64,000 nt of DNA, taken from positions 9,776,501-9,840,500 of the forward strand of contig NC_073351.2 in assembly GCF_027580225.2 (NCBI RefSeq). Direction: 5' to 3'. The position numbers were made by a program, and so were the translations under genes. Shown one piece after another: positions 49,801 to 60,719 of the stretch (position 1 is its first letter; the number at the start of each line of letters is the position of its first letter). The DNA comes from Misgurnus anguillicaudatus. Its lineage: Eukaryota; Chordata; Actinopteri; Cypriniformes; Cobitidae. A model generated the notes under the pieces. The model saw nothing but the letters and a program-made list of their open reading frames with translations. It did no database searches and had not been told where the DNA came from.

Positions 49801-52800
49801 ATAAACTAAAACGACTAAAAATCAAGATGTTTTCTAGCGTTTAATTATTTTTGTAACAAATATGCATCTGTGTAGTTATCCAAAGCTCTAGAATATTTTA
49901 TATGGGAGAATTTGTGAATGGGGGGCCTTGAAAATATAAGGTAAATATAGTGTAGTATTATAGTAAATAATACTAATATAATGTATGCATTTTAATACAG
50001 TTTGTATAAAATGTCTTTAACATTTGAGTAAATGAGTCAAGAAGTAAAAAATCATGTCTGACCCCAAACTCACATCTGATTGGTTGAATTGATGTTGCTG
50101 TAGGTGTTAATTGTTCTACAAATGGCTCATTTTTTTGTCTCTTCATATTACACTAAATATTTTAACATCAAGAAAAAAAATATATGCCAGCATTTATGTG
50201 TGTATTTTCATAAACCTGTGAAGGACGTTTTGGACTTTACCTTCTCATACATAGCTTCATATTTGACGTAAGCCAGCCAGTTGGTGCGAATCCAGCGCTG
50301 GGCCAGATCGAAGGCGAGCTCTTTAGCGTGGGCTGAATCGAGGCCGGACAGCCCTGAGACAAGAAATGATGGATGGGGTGAGATGTGGGCGGATCATTTA
50401 AATGGCAAATTCACCAACTACCCAACATTAATCACATCTTAATAGCCACTTCGCAAACTCGGAGACAAGGTGTGACAGCAGGTAAATTGAATTTTGAAGG
50501 CAATAATGGGATTTAGTTCATATATTTAACACACGGAGGATTCTTCATGTGCAATTGCCTCAAGTGGCTGTAGTAGCTGATTTGCAAGGTTGCTAAGGTT
50601 TGCGTGTTTCATCTGCCAGCCTGTGTGTGTAGATAGCATGACCACTGGCCTAACTTCTAAAGCTAGAAGCTTACTGCCTACAGGCTCCAAAACAAATGGT
50701 GTATGTTGATTTTTAGCAAAGTTTTCTCCAGAGTCCAGAAAAAAATAGCTTAAATTACATTTGTCAATATAAAAAGTTCAGTTAAATAATGAGCTATTAA
50801 CTATCGGGACATATGGCAACCCTGATAAGTAAGAAAAAAGGACAGCAGGAGACTCGGGTGGTTTGGTATTGGTATTGCATCATTATTAAATATGTAATAC
50901 ACTCTAAATCCAGATTAAAGTCTCATTATCTGATGATGAGATTATGAACATCAAAGTTTGATTTCACATTGAACGACACAATAAGACAGGAATGCGTTTT
51001 AAGGAAATAAAAACAATCAGTTTTAGTCATATATCTACTTGAATGTGCATAGATGAGAGACCATTTACCCTCTATAATCATGTGTTGAAGGGGTGGCCAG
51101 GCATTCGGCATATCCCACTGCTGACCACTGTCACTCAGAGAAGTGGGAATGCCGTTAGGATAATCCAAACCACCACTTCCCTTAAACAGAGAGACATAGC
51201 AACAATAAATTCTCCATCAGAAATCATACTGAAAACATGCCAAAGTCTGTGTAAAGAGCACCATCTGGTGGTGCTAAGCAAAGAGCTCACCAGCACAAAT
51301 TTGGAGGTCTAGTTGAATACCCCTAAGTGTAAATATCTCATTTTTTCTGTGAAACCCAAATATACGGTCTTATTCTGTTGTTGTCTTGGTTAATTAAGGC
51401 TTTTTGCATATTAACAAAGCAAGCAAACGGTGATGTTATCAAAGGTGTAGCCCAGGAGACTTTATTGGATATAAAGAAATTACAATTTTAATTTAGTCGC
51501 AGTGTGTGAAAGGGAGGTGCTAATTAAAGTATCATTAGGTCATACTGTGAGACATCTGGACTGCAGTCGAGGAGGACTACGGTAACCTGCTGTGGTCGGA
51601 CTGACCTTAAGGTACTGCATAGCCTGATCTCCCATCTCAGGTTTAGAGTAACAGTATGCCCACAGAGGTGCCAGGTTAGACGGGTAGAAGGATGAGTGTC
51701 GGGACTGGGTCACCAGGCTAAAATCAAACCAGACCTTTTTCTCAGGATCCCACAGTAAACTTTCAATCGCGTTAATTCTGGCAGAGAGCGCCTGATCATA
51801 TTCCTCTGCCTTCTGCTCATTACCTTAAAGAAACAAAGGAAAGAAATCGTCCCAGAGGGCTTTTACATAACCTACTGTACAAAGCACACCATCCATATGC
51901 CACTGTATTACCATGTTACTATCCTAAAGAAGGTTTGTATAATACACAACAGTCCTTAAAGTATAACAAAGATGCATATGGGCCAACACACAATACTGGT
52001 GTAGGGATGCATAACGATTAATCTCGATTAATCTATAGCAGAATCAAAGTTTTTGTTTACATCAGGGGTCTCCAAAACGTCGCTCGCGAGCTACTGGTAG
52101 CTCGTCTCTTAATTGCATGTAGCTCGATTTTGGGTTTATTTAGTTTCTGTGGTTCTTATGAAGCATTTGGATGTCTGGTTCGTGTTACAAGCGACTGTGG
52201 TAGTAAAGACTGGGTGCGTGTTTGATCGCGTTGAGCGGTATAGACCGGCGTATCATATGACATCAGTAATTTAACATGTATGATTAAAAAACAAATAGAT
52301 AAGTCCGCGCACCGGCGCCGCTGCAACCTGCCGATTCGCGCAACGCTTTGAAGCCCGCGCGCGGCTACTGGCCGATCCGCCCAATGCTGTGAAGCCCGCG
52401 CCACGGGAACCGGACGATCCGCGCAACGCTGTTAAGCCTGACACACCTCGAGTCGAGGCACTATAGTTAAAAAGGATGCCGTGGTTTTCGGATTCACTTT
52501 TGATAAAACGAAAATACAGTCGTCATCACAAGTTCAATGGGTTATCATCTCATATTTAAACATCAAATGTCAAGAGATACCAAGAGAGCCATACGAGCAT
52601 TACTTGACTGAGAACAAGTGAGAGTACGACATGACACAGCTATCGTTAATCGCTAAAATGATAGCAAAAGACTTAAAGCTGCTTAATATTATGAAGCTTG
52701 TGCTTTGACTGGACGTGTTTAAAAGCATGCTGATGATGCGCATCCACAACAGGAGTTAAACTTTCTGTCCAGTACATAACTTAGTTTAAGTCTTGCATTT

Positions 52801-55800
52801 TGTGCAGATGCACGTTGTATAATACATTTATGTTGTATTAAGGCTTAATATTATGTAAAGCGCATCAGTCTGTTTTTTATAACCCTTTAGTTTCACTTCA
52901 TCACCCATCTTTTCCTGTTAGAGGTTTCTGTTAAAAAAAAAACATTTATTTCATTAATAATCTAGTATGGGTTCATTTTTCTGTCATAGTTTCTTCAAAA
53001 TTAAGTTTTATTTGAGTGTTTTTAATAAAAAATATTTTCATTTTCAAAATGACGCCCTTTTCACTGCCCCGCCGTCAGTTAATCCAGTACTCGTTTTTCA
53101 GACCTATGGATTAATCGAAATGAAAAAATGACATACATGCACATCCCTATTATTATGAATCCAAAAGCAGTAAATATTCTGTGTATGATTGGATCATCTT
53201 TCAAAATCTGATCTTTAATAAATTATTTTTTATTCAAAACGTGTTTTTTTTTTTTTGAAGAATCCTACCCATATCTAAGAGGTGATAAAAAAGTATAAAT
53301 AAAGACAACATGAAAGTTTTTTGTTGTTGTCTAAAAAGGTTCTTTCATTTGATGTACCGTATGTTTATGTTTAAAGAAAAGCATTTTCTGGAAGGTATTA
53401 AAATTTTGTGGGGAAAAAAAATGCTGGCACTGGCTGGCAACTTTTTAAAAAAATGCTGGCGGGGATAGAGTTCAAATCACAGTGAGTTAATAGACAGGTG
53501 TCTATTAACTCACTAATATACGTGACACAAGTAGCTCTCGACCACTTTTATTTTTTAGAAAGTAGCTCTCCAGTGAAAAAAGGTTGGAGACCCCTGGTTT
53601 ACATCATATATGTGTGTAAACTGTGTATAATATATGAGATATGTGAGATATATATATATGCACACATGCATGTATAATTAAAAAAATATTACGAGATTAC
53701 ACACGTATGATGTAAACAAAAACTTTTATTCTGCTATATAAATACTTAATATATAAATATATATATATATATATTAAGTATTTATATAGCAGAATAAAAG
53801 TTTCTATACTGGTGACATGTGATTTTAGATGTGTATTGTGTTTTTGTCCATTTCCCAAATAAAATTTCCTGACCCGGAATGACCCAAAACACCCCCACCC
53901 CAACCTGACGTGCATAATTTTTTTTAAAGAAAGACCTGACCTGAGAAAAACAGACCAGAGTCTGAACCGAAAAGGGGCGTAGCTAGGCCTTAAATCAGTG
54001 GTGGCACTGGACACCCATAGCCACCCCTGTTGGGTAAAGCAGTTTGAAGTGAAATGTACTTGACTTGACACCACCCAGAGTGGTCCTCACGTTAATTTGA
54101 TGTCATCCACCAGTCGGTCTGCAGCACCAAATTAAGTTTTTGGCATTCTTTGAAGCAAGCAGTCAGGTGGGTCAAGTTCATCAATTTTGAATGCACATTT
54201 TAGTGGTTACCTTGGTGTCGTTGACAGATAACAAATGGAAATAAATAGAGCAGCTGGCCAAATTGGTGACGAAGCCACCGGGTTTTTTTTTTTGTCTGAC
54301 TGGTGCGTGGGGGTATGCAGACTGCACATGCGTCAGTGGCGTTTACATTCAGGTCCAGTTGAGTTTAACAAAATTGCCACTGGGTCGGATTCAGGTCTAA
54401 TTTTCTAGGGTTTCTCTCAGGTTGGGCATAAAAACAAAGATTTATGCACATTGAGTCCAGGTAAAAAGTGATTCGGGTCATTTCGGGTGGTACATTTCTT
54501 TGTACTCGAGAAGACCTTTAATGAAGACACCAAGGAAACTGCTAAAATGTCCTTGAAAAAGGACTCGATGCACACACACAAGATCTTATCGGGTCCGGGT
54601 CGGCAAAACACATTCATTTTAAATTACCCAAGACTCCTTATATGATGCTCCAAAACCCGCGTCCGAGGCACACATGAAAATTTTAGACCAAACGTGCTCG
54701 TGTCCCGGGCAGACCTTGGGTTTTCAGATATAGGTGGATCTGTAAAGACCTCTAATTTACTGTACAGACTCAACATACTGTATACAGTGGCCCTTACAAT
54801 TATTAAGATATTAACATTCAAGGGTGTGTTGTCCCTTTTACCTTGTATCCTGTGGAAGGATGCCAGCAGACGCTCATTGCGACACATAATGGCATTGAGG
54901 TCAGCAGGTAGGATGGAGCTGGTCTGTGTGTCACGCAGGGTGCCAGTATTTCTGCCCAGGCTGTCTATGTACCAACGAGAAGAGAAATCCCAGCCTGACT
55001 CCGCTCCACTTTTTAATTCTATCCACAGTTTCTGCTGAGCCTCTGCAATACACATATCAGCCACTTTTCATATACGTAAGGAATAATTGACGACGGGCAA
55101 TTGAATTATAAGAAAATAATGCACACCCAGTGCCGTTAGGCCGCGGGTGTGCATTATTTCAAATTATTCAAAGGACCGGAGTCAATTATTCCGCTTATAC
55201 CACGGTTACCACAAACATTGCTCTGGGGCCTATTTTTAAGACATTTTAAAAGTTAGGTGTGAAGTTATCAAAAAATAATGCATACCTGTGGAACATTTCT
55301 CAACCAATCAGAATACAGCATTCAACAGACCCGTGGTATAATTGAAAATAATGCACTCCTGCAGAGTTCAAGGTGGTACCATTACACTTCACATCATGCA
55401 GGATTACCATTTATTTTGGAATAATTCAACGGCCTGTCGTCAATTATTCCATACTTATACCAGGGGTATGTTGAATGCTGTATTCATGTTCTACGGGTAT
55501 GCGTTATTTTGATAACCGCACACCTAACTTTTGAAATCTCTTAAAATAGGCACCAGAGCAATGTTTGTGGTAACCGTGGTATAAGAAGAATAATTGACTC
55601 CGGTCCTTTGAATTATGTAAGGAATAATTGACTCCGGTCCTTTGAATTATAAGAAAATAATGCACACCCAAGGTGCAATGCAGCACGACGCAAAGCGGAG
55701 TGCCGTTACATCGCGGGTGTGCATTATTTTCAAATAATTCAAAGGACCGGACTCAATTATTCCTCTTATACCACGGTTACTACAAACATTACCCTGGTGC

Positions 55801-58800
55801 CTATTTTTAAGACATTTGACAAGTTTGGTGTGCGGTTATCAGAAATGAATGCATACCCACGGAACATTTCTCAGCCAATCAGAATACAGCATTCAACAGA
55901 CCCGTGGTATAATTGAAAATAATGCACACCTGCGGTGCCACTCCGCTTCGTGCCGCATTTCCACCTTGGGTGTGCATTATTTTCGAAATTCAACAGCCCG
56001 TCATCAATTATTCCTTGCATAATTTAAAGCACCAGAGTCAATTATTCTGCTTACACCACAATCACCAGACATTACTCTAATTTGATAGGTCAGGTGTGCG
56101 TCCATCAAAAATAATGCATACCCATGTAACCTCCCCCAACCAATCAGAACAAAGCACCCAACAGCTACATATATGATGTGCTGCAATGTGATATCCAGTT
56201 GTAAGAGTCTACATAGAAAATGTTGCATGCTGAAAGTCTATCATCACCAGACTGCTTAATTCTGTTACCTGTTGAAAGGCCCTCAGCCAGATCGACATCA
56301 TCACTGTATGACTCGGGCCTGCAAAGAAGATCAGGTAATTTTCTATAAGCAAAATCCAATTTGTTGGCATACCTGCCTCATGCACAAGTTTAACCCTGTA
56401 ATTGTAGCCTACAGTATGTGTTAATGGGTGATCTCACCTGGGTCCGCCCACCTGTACATTATATCTATTCAGAATGTGTGTCACACCATTCATCGTTATA
56501 GCGTGAGAGCGATTCTGCATCCAGAAAATATATTCCTTCTCCAGGGCTGGTAAAACCTGCCTTTACACACACACATACAGTATACAGATCACACGCAGTG
56601 CAGAGCTGATGAAACCAGCGGTGTACCACCTCAATATTCAAGAAAGCTACGGGAGAGCAAATTTTAGGGAAGGTTACCTGAGGAAGTCTTTATCTCCAGT
56701 GACCTCATAGAAGCGTTCTACCATTAAGGAAAGAAATGGAGGCTGACTGCGCCGCTCATAATATATTCGGCCTCCGTTTGGGACAAAACCGTATCTAAAT
56801 GAAATAAAGGGGATAATAGCGTAATAAAATAAGAGATTCATTTTATACGCATATTAAACAAAAGCAAAGCGAAACAGTGTGTGCTTTCATTATTTTAAAG
56901 AATAACATTTACAACACATATTCTCATAGATTAAAACTCCATTAAAAAGGTTAATTTGTTATTTAACGATACAGTTTTGCAACCATAAAACTGCTTATGT
57001 GTGACATGTTTGCACAACGTTTAAGCTGTTTTGTAGCACCAAAAAGTTATCTGTGTGTGTGAATATTTGAGACTTAATATAGCACACCTTTCCACCAGGG
57101 TCATGAAGTTCAAAATCATTCCTCGAGCTGTCTCGGTCATTTCTGACAAAAGGAGGCCGTTTATTACCCAATACGAGTCCCTGAAAAACAAGATTTAAAT
57201 AGGATTGGAGGTGTTACTCTTGCATCTGGGTGGTTTTCAAGGCTATGTTGCTATGCGCATCTCAGCATTGGCTGTGCAATGGCAAAAAAGCCCAATGCAA
57301 GTTCGTGAAGTATTTTTGGATCCATTTTATTGTCCTCTAGGTAAAAAAACAGATCAGAGCATATGTCTCTTCAACAAACCCCGAAATTAAAGATGTTATT
57401 CATGTTTGTAGCACAAATGGTGCAGTAAAATAATGCACAGAAGTAATACATGGGGATGGTTAAGGGGTTTGTTTAAATAAATAATCTTGAATATGATCAC
57501 CAGTGTGCAAACATTTATGCGTGCTTAGAGAGGAACCAACCAGTAATAAAGTTCCCTGAAACGACCACCGGGCACAATGAATGGGTGTGGGGTGTAAATC
57601 TGTGAGTAGAGCTCTGGGTGATCTCTGACATCATCACGGATCTGCATATAGAGTCGTAACATAAATATCAGTTTAATGTATGAATCATTCAAGTCAAATA
57701 TCAAAGGAAACATGGTTCCTATACCGTACTGAACACAATATACCTTTCGGCCTAATGACTTCCACAAACGGTGCAGTTCTTCGGCCCAGCTACGGTACTT
57801 CAGATCAGAAATCTTGGACAAGAATTTTGGACTATGGAAGAAGCAGCAAATACAATTGTTTTAGTACATTTTGAATTTAAAGATGCAGTGTGACTGTGCG
57901 TTCACACCAGCCGCGGGTAGAGGCGGCAAGAACGGATGATTTACGTGTTAAAGGAATATTCAATTTTCTTAAAAGAAAAATCCAGATAATTTACTCATCA
58001 TCATGTCATCTAAAATGTTGATGTCTTTCTTTGTTCAATCGAGAAGAAATTATGTTTTTTGAGGAGAGCATTGCAGGATTTTTCTCATTTTAATGGACTT
58101 TAATAGAGCCCAACATTTAATACTTAAAGGCGGAGTCCATGATGTTTGAAAGCCAATGTTGATATTTGAAATCACCAAAACAAACACGCCCCTACCCGAA
58201 TAGAATCTGGACCTTCTGTTGATAGACCCGCCCCACACATACGCAACCCGGCATTTGATTTGATTTGATTGGCTATAAGTGTGTTTTGGTAGTCGGCCCG
58301 TCTCCTTCTCCAAACCGTTTTTCAAACATCGTGGACTCCGCCTTTAACTCAACACGTAACAGTTTTTTTTCAACGGAGTTTCAAAGGCCTATAAACGATC
58401 CCAAACGAGGCATAAGGGTCTTATCTAGCAAAACGATTGTCATTTTTGACAATAGAAATAACAAATATACACTTTTGAAGCACAGCTTCTCGTCTAGATC
58501 CGGTCCAGCGCAACCTAACGTAAATGCGTAGTAACGTAGGAAGGTCACGTGTTACATATATAAAACGCACATTTGCGGACCATTTTAAACAATAAACTGA
58601 CACAAAGCCATTAATTAGTATCAGTTGACATACAGCAATGTAGGAACGGTCCTCTTTATCAAAACTTGTAAACACTGGGGCGGAGTTTCGCGTTCGTCCT
58701 CTGTGACCTCTTGACGTCATGACGTATTGAGTGGGGTCACGCTAGCGCATCACGACCGGATCTAGACGAGAAGTTGTGCTTTTAAAGTGTATATTTGTTA

Positions 58801-60590
58801 TTTTTATTGTCAAAAATGACAATCGTTTTGCTAGTTAAGACCCTTATGCCTCGTTTGGGATTGTTTATAATCCTTTGAAACTCCGTTGAATAAACTGTTA
58901 CATGTTGATTTAAGTGTTAATTGTTGGTGTCTATTAAAGTCCATTAAAATGAGAAAAATCCTGCAATGTTTTCCTCAAAAAACACAATTTCTCCTCGACT
59001 GAACAAAGAAAGACATCAACATTTTGGATGACATGGTGGTGAGTAAATTATCTGGATTTTTCTTTAAAGAAAATTGAGTATTCCTTTAAGTCAATGCAAA
59101 GACGCGATCAGGCATCCTGCGGCGCGTTCCGCGCGAATTGAGCGTTGTCCGGGGAAACGCGCAAGTTGAAAAATTTGAAATTCGCCGGATTTCCGCGCCG
59201 CATTAACCAATCAGGACCTTGCTGTAGTAGTGACGTGATTACAGGAAGCGAGCGGAGTGGCAGAGTCTCAGAAGCCCCTCCGGTTGTTTTAACCCAACAG
59301 TTGGGTTAAAACAACCCATTATTTGGGGCATTTTAACAAAGAAATGTTACCCAGCTCTGAGTTAAAAACAACCCAATATTTACAAAACAGTTCATTATGT
59401 AAGGTCTTTATACACCACTGATAAAATATGTATATTATATTGCATTTCTATCAAGAGATCCTTCTAAACGTCCCACATTGCACCCTAAAGGTATAGTTCA
59501 TCCAATTTAATCAAATCTGTGAAATCCAGTCTAAAGTCTCTTCTATATTTTCAAAGAATGTTCTTTACATAATGTTAGGATGATTTTATGTAGAACGCCC
59601 ATTTTCTTACTAAGCATGCCAGTCTGTAGGAGTCCATATCTCAAACTCTTTACCCGGCTCTTCAAAGTATACATTTAAAAACTTCTGTAACTCTGATGAT
59701 GGGACGATCTTGTTTGGGAACCCTGAGGTCAGATTGGCAAAAGCCTCCACAACGACCTCTAGAGGAGAGCAGGAGAACAGCAGTGAGCAAAGGTTTATTA
59801 AATCTTCAAGACCAAATAAAACATCGGAGACCCACCAGGATTAGCAGTCAACTTCATATCTACAAAGTACTTGTCATCATCAAACAGCCGAGCCATCTGC
59901 ATCTGTTTGAGGACTTCTCCAGTACAGTAAATCTGGCTGATATCAACAGAAAGACATTTGGTTATTGTATTGCATACATAAGAGTGCAAATTGTGTACTG
60001 TAAAAAAATCAACATATATTTTTGTTAGGTTAAGGTAACATTAGGTTAAACAATTTCAACTTGTTTTAACAAGTTTTGCCAACTAATCAAAACTTAAAAT
60101 TGTAGGTTGAATTGACTTGCATAACCAATTTGTTTTAGCTATATGGTGCATTTTTTACAGTGTGTTTTATGTTTTGAGCTCATACTTGGCTATAATGAGG
60201 GTTCAAAGTTCAGGTTTACAACATTCAAAACTCCACCTGCGTTGTCCCCGATTCAAAGTTCAGCAATGAGAATGTGAGACATCTGGTGGCTGTGGAAATC
60301 TTTCTTTTTACTCTTACATCACTTCACAGGGAAATAATTCACAATCCAAGCCCCAAACATATACATATTTCCACCATAAGGGCTACATTGTTTTATGTAT
60401 AAGTGTAAGATTCATTATTAATCTAAATATACAAGAAAGTAGACATCCTTTTGGAGGACTTTTAAAACTAAAGTCGAAGAAGCTTTTCTGAGAATGATAT
60501 GGGAACTAACCTGTCACAAGGATCTGGTAGCGTGTCTCCATTTGAGAAAAGCTGGAGGAATAAAAAAACCTTCACAATATCCCACTGCAT
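46877..60590 (-). CDS. treh: Trehalase, GPI-anchored brush-border type, 15 coding exons
   Basis: Trehalase (GH37) hydrolyses trehalose to two glucoses; in vertebrates it is a GPI-anchored ectoenzyme of intestinal and renal brush border. Coding exons, in gene order: 60511-60590, 59836-59936, 59610-59758, 57744-57831, 57541-57641, 57088-57180, 56678-56794, 56438-56560, 56269-56318, 54842-55042, 51606-51823, 51069-51180, 50241-50353, 48695-48748, 46877-47017. All introns are GT-AG and phases match, giving 579 residues (human about 583). The frame requires 148 bases in exon 3, so one of its edges may be off by one. Seen: signal peptide (residues 1 to about 20, core VKVFLFLQLF), signature 1 PGGRFRELYYWDSY (163-176), ESGWDFSSRW with likely catalytic Asp319, signature 2 QWDMPNAWPP (461-470), MYEK with likely catalytic Glu514, GGGGEY (525-530), GFGWTNG (535-541), hydrophobic tail to the stop. 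Sequons at Asn69 and Asn259. The start ATG has A at -3. No disabling change was found. Confidence 0.96.
47215..48215. repeat. Repeat block in treh intron 14
   Basis: A 32-base sequence (AAATAAACACCACAGTCTTA plus flanks) occurs directly repeated at 47347-47378 and 47895-47926, one mismatch apart. Between them lies a dispersed repeat with an inverted relative at 28570-28970 and a weak one at 53200-53480. Outer parts carry AAGCCCCGCAAGCAGTGGGG. Confidence 0.5.
48815..49271. repeat. Dispersed repeats in treh intron 13
   Basis: 48815-49085 is an inverted relative of 20950-21215. 49198-49260 (AACCTGGGGGTCCGGGCCCA) is the end of a hAT-like element whose other part reappears at 49915 (GGGGGGCCTTGAAAATATAA) beyond the TTAA insertion. 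Confidence 0.5.
49272..49765. mobile_element. TTAA-type MITE, copy 2, in treh intron 13
   Basis: TTAA at 49268-49271 and 49766-49769. Ends AGGGGACTTTTCCC and ATATGTCCCCT. Inverted copy of 37011-37526. Confidence 0.8.
52063..53596. mobile_element. hAT-type element in treh intron 10
   Basis: Exact 8-base duplication GTTTACAT at 52055-52062 and 53597-53604. Ends CAGGGGTCTCCAA and TTGGAGACCCCTG; AGTAGCTCTC and CTACTGGTAGCTCG subterminally. It carries a GC-rich patch (52300-52440) of repeated AAGCCCGCGC/GCCGATCCGC units and no transposase. It split an AGGGATGCATAACGATTAAT-type repeat (52015-52062 and 53605-53700). Confidence 0.92.
53720..53803. repeat. 84-bp AT-rich palindrome in treh intron 10
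   Basis: Left arm CTTTTATTCTGCTATATAAA and right arm TTTATATAGCAGAATAAAAG pair without mismatch, and the pairing continues through ACTTAATATA to a (TA)n centre. Confidence 0.88.
55076..56030. repeat. Cluster of TATACCACGG-family palindromic units in treh intron 9
   Basis: At least four overlapping units, in both orientations, each with AATAATTGACTCCGG, AATAATGCACACC...GGTGTGCATTATT, TATACCACGGTTACCACAAA and AATCAGAATACAGCATTCAA. Decayed pieces run on to 56140. One more copy sits alone at 36021-36300. Confidence 0.75.
57952..59085. mobile_element. TTAA-type element in treh intron 3, with a nested MITE
   Basis: TTAA at 57948-57951 and 59086-59089. Ends AGGAATATTCAATTTTCTT and AAAATTGAGTATTCCT. 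Long inverted arms continue through AACGATTGTCATTTTTGACA, so most of it folds back. It splits a GCGTTCACACCAGCCGCGG-type repeat that resumes at 59087 (GTCAATGCAAAGACGCGATC). Confidence 0.82.
58128..58343. mobile_element. TTAA-type MITE nested inside 57952-59085
   Basis: TTAA at 58124-58127 and 58344-58347. Ends AGGCGGAGTCCATGATGTTT and AAACATCGTGGACTCCGCCT, inverted with one mismatch. Confidence 0.85.
59087..59290. repeat. GC-rich repeat segment in treh intron 3
   Basis: Continuation of the repeat split at 57951 (GCGGCGCGTTCCGCGCGAAT, GATTTCCGCGCCGCATTAAC). Its GC content stands out from the surroundings. Confidence 0.55.
60000..60165. repeat. Palindromic ACTGTAAAAAA MITE in treh intron 1
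   Basis: Starts CTGTAAAAAAATCAA and ends GCATTTTTTACAGTG, with CAACTTGTT/AACAAGTT inside. Confidence 0.5.
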
Positions 60591-60653
60591 TTTTAGTTAA
60601 AACCTCAAGTGGCTCTGATAGTTTTTTACTAAAGTACAAAGCACAGAGTTGTG

Positions 60654-60659
60654 TTTATA
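60654..60659 (-). promoter_or_regulatory. treh: TATA box of treh
   Basis: TATAAA on the minus strand, 64 bases upstream of the treh start codon. Transcription would start near 60625-60630, implying a 5' UTR of roughly 35-40 bases with no intron before the coding start. Position is inferred from sequence only. Confidence 0.6.
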
Positions 60660-60672
60660 TGCAGTGATCAGT

Positions 60673-60685
60673 AGGTCAGAGGGCA
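60673..60685 (+). promoter_or_regulatory. DR1 nuclear-receptor site (HNF4/PPAR-RXR type) upstream of treh
   Basis: AGGTCA, one spacer base G, then AGGGCA: a DR1 with one departure from a perfect repeat. HNF4A and PPAR/RXR bind DR1 sites, and HNF4A drives many enterocyte and kidney-tubule genes. It lies 14 bases upstream of the TATA box, where a proximal activator site would sit. Binding itself is inferred. Confidence 0.5.
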
Positions 60686-60700
60686 GTTTAATAACACTAC

Positions 60701-60706
60701 TGATAA
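60701..60706 (+). promoter_or_regulatory. GATA-type site upstream of treh
   Basis: TGATAA fits the WGATAR consensus, 16 bases beyond the DR1 site. GATA4/6 act with HNF factors on intestinal promoters. The motif is short and could be chance; the clustering with DR1 and TATA is the only support. Confidence 0.3.
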
Positions 60707-60719
60707 AATATCTTCAACT

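Noticed and set aside
53697..54074. 125-codon minus-strand open frame
   Set aside because: Half of it is the AT palindrome; no exon structure, and it lies inside treh intron 10.
54694..55038. 114-codon plus-strand open frame
   Set aside because: It is the antisense of treh exon 10, whose minus-strand reading carries the GAESGWDFSSRW motif.
55076..56030. CRISPR-like array of repeated units
   Set aside because: Units are long, overlapping, in both orientations and without uniform spacers; this is a eukaryotic repeat cluster.
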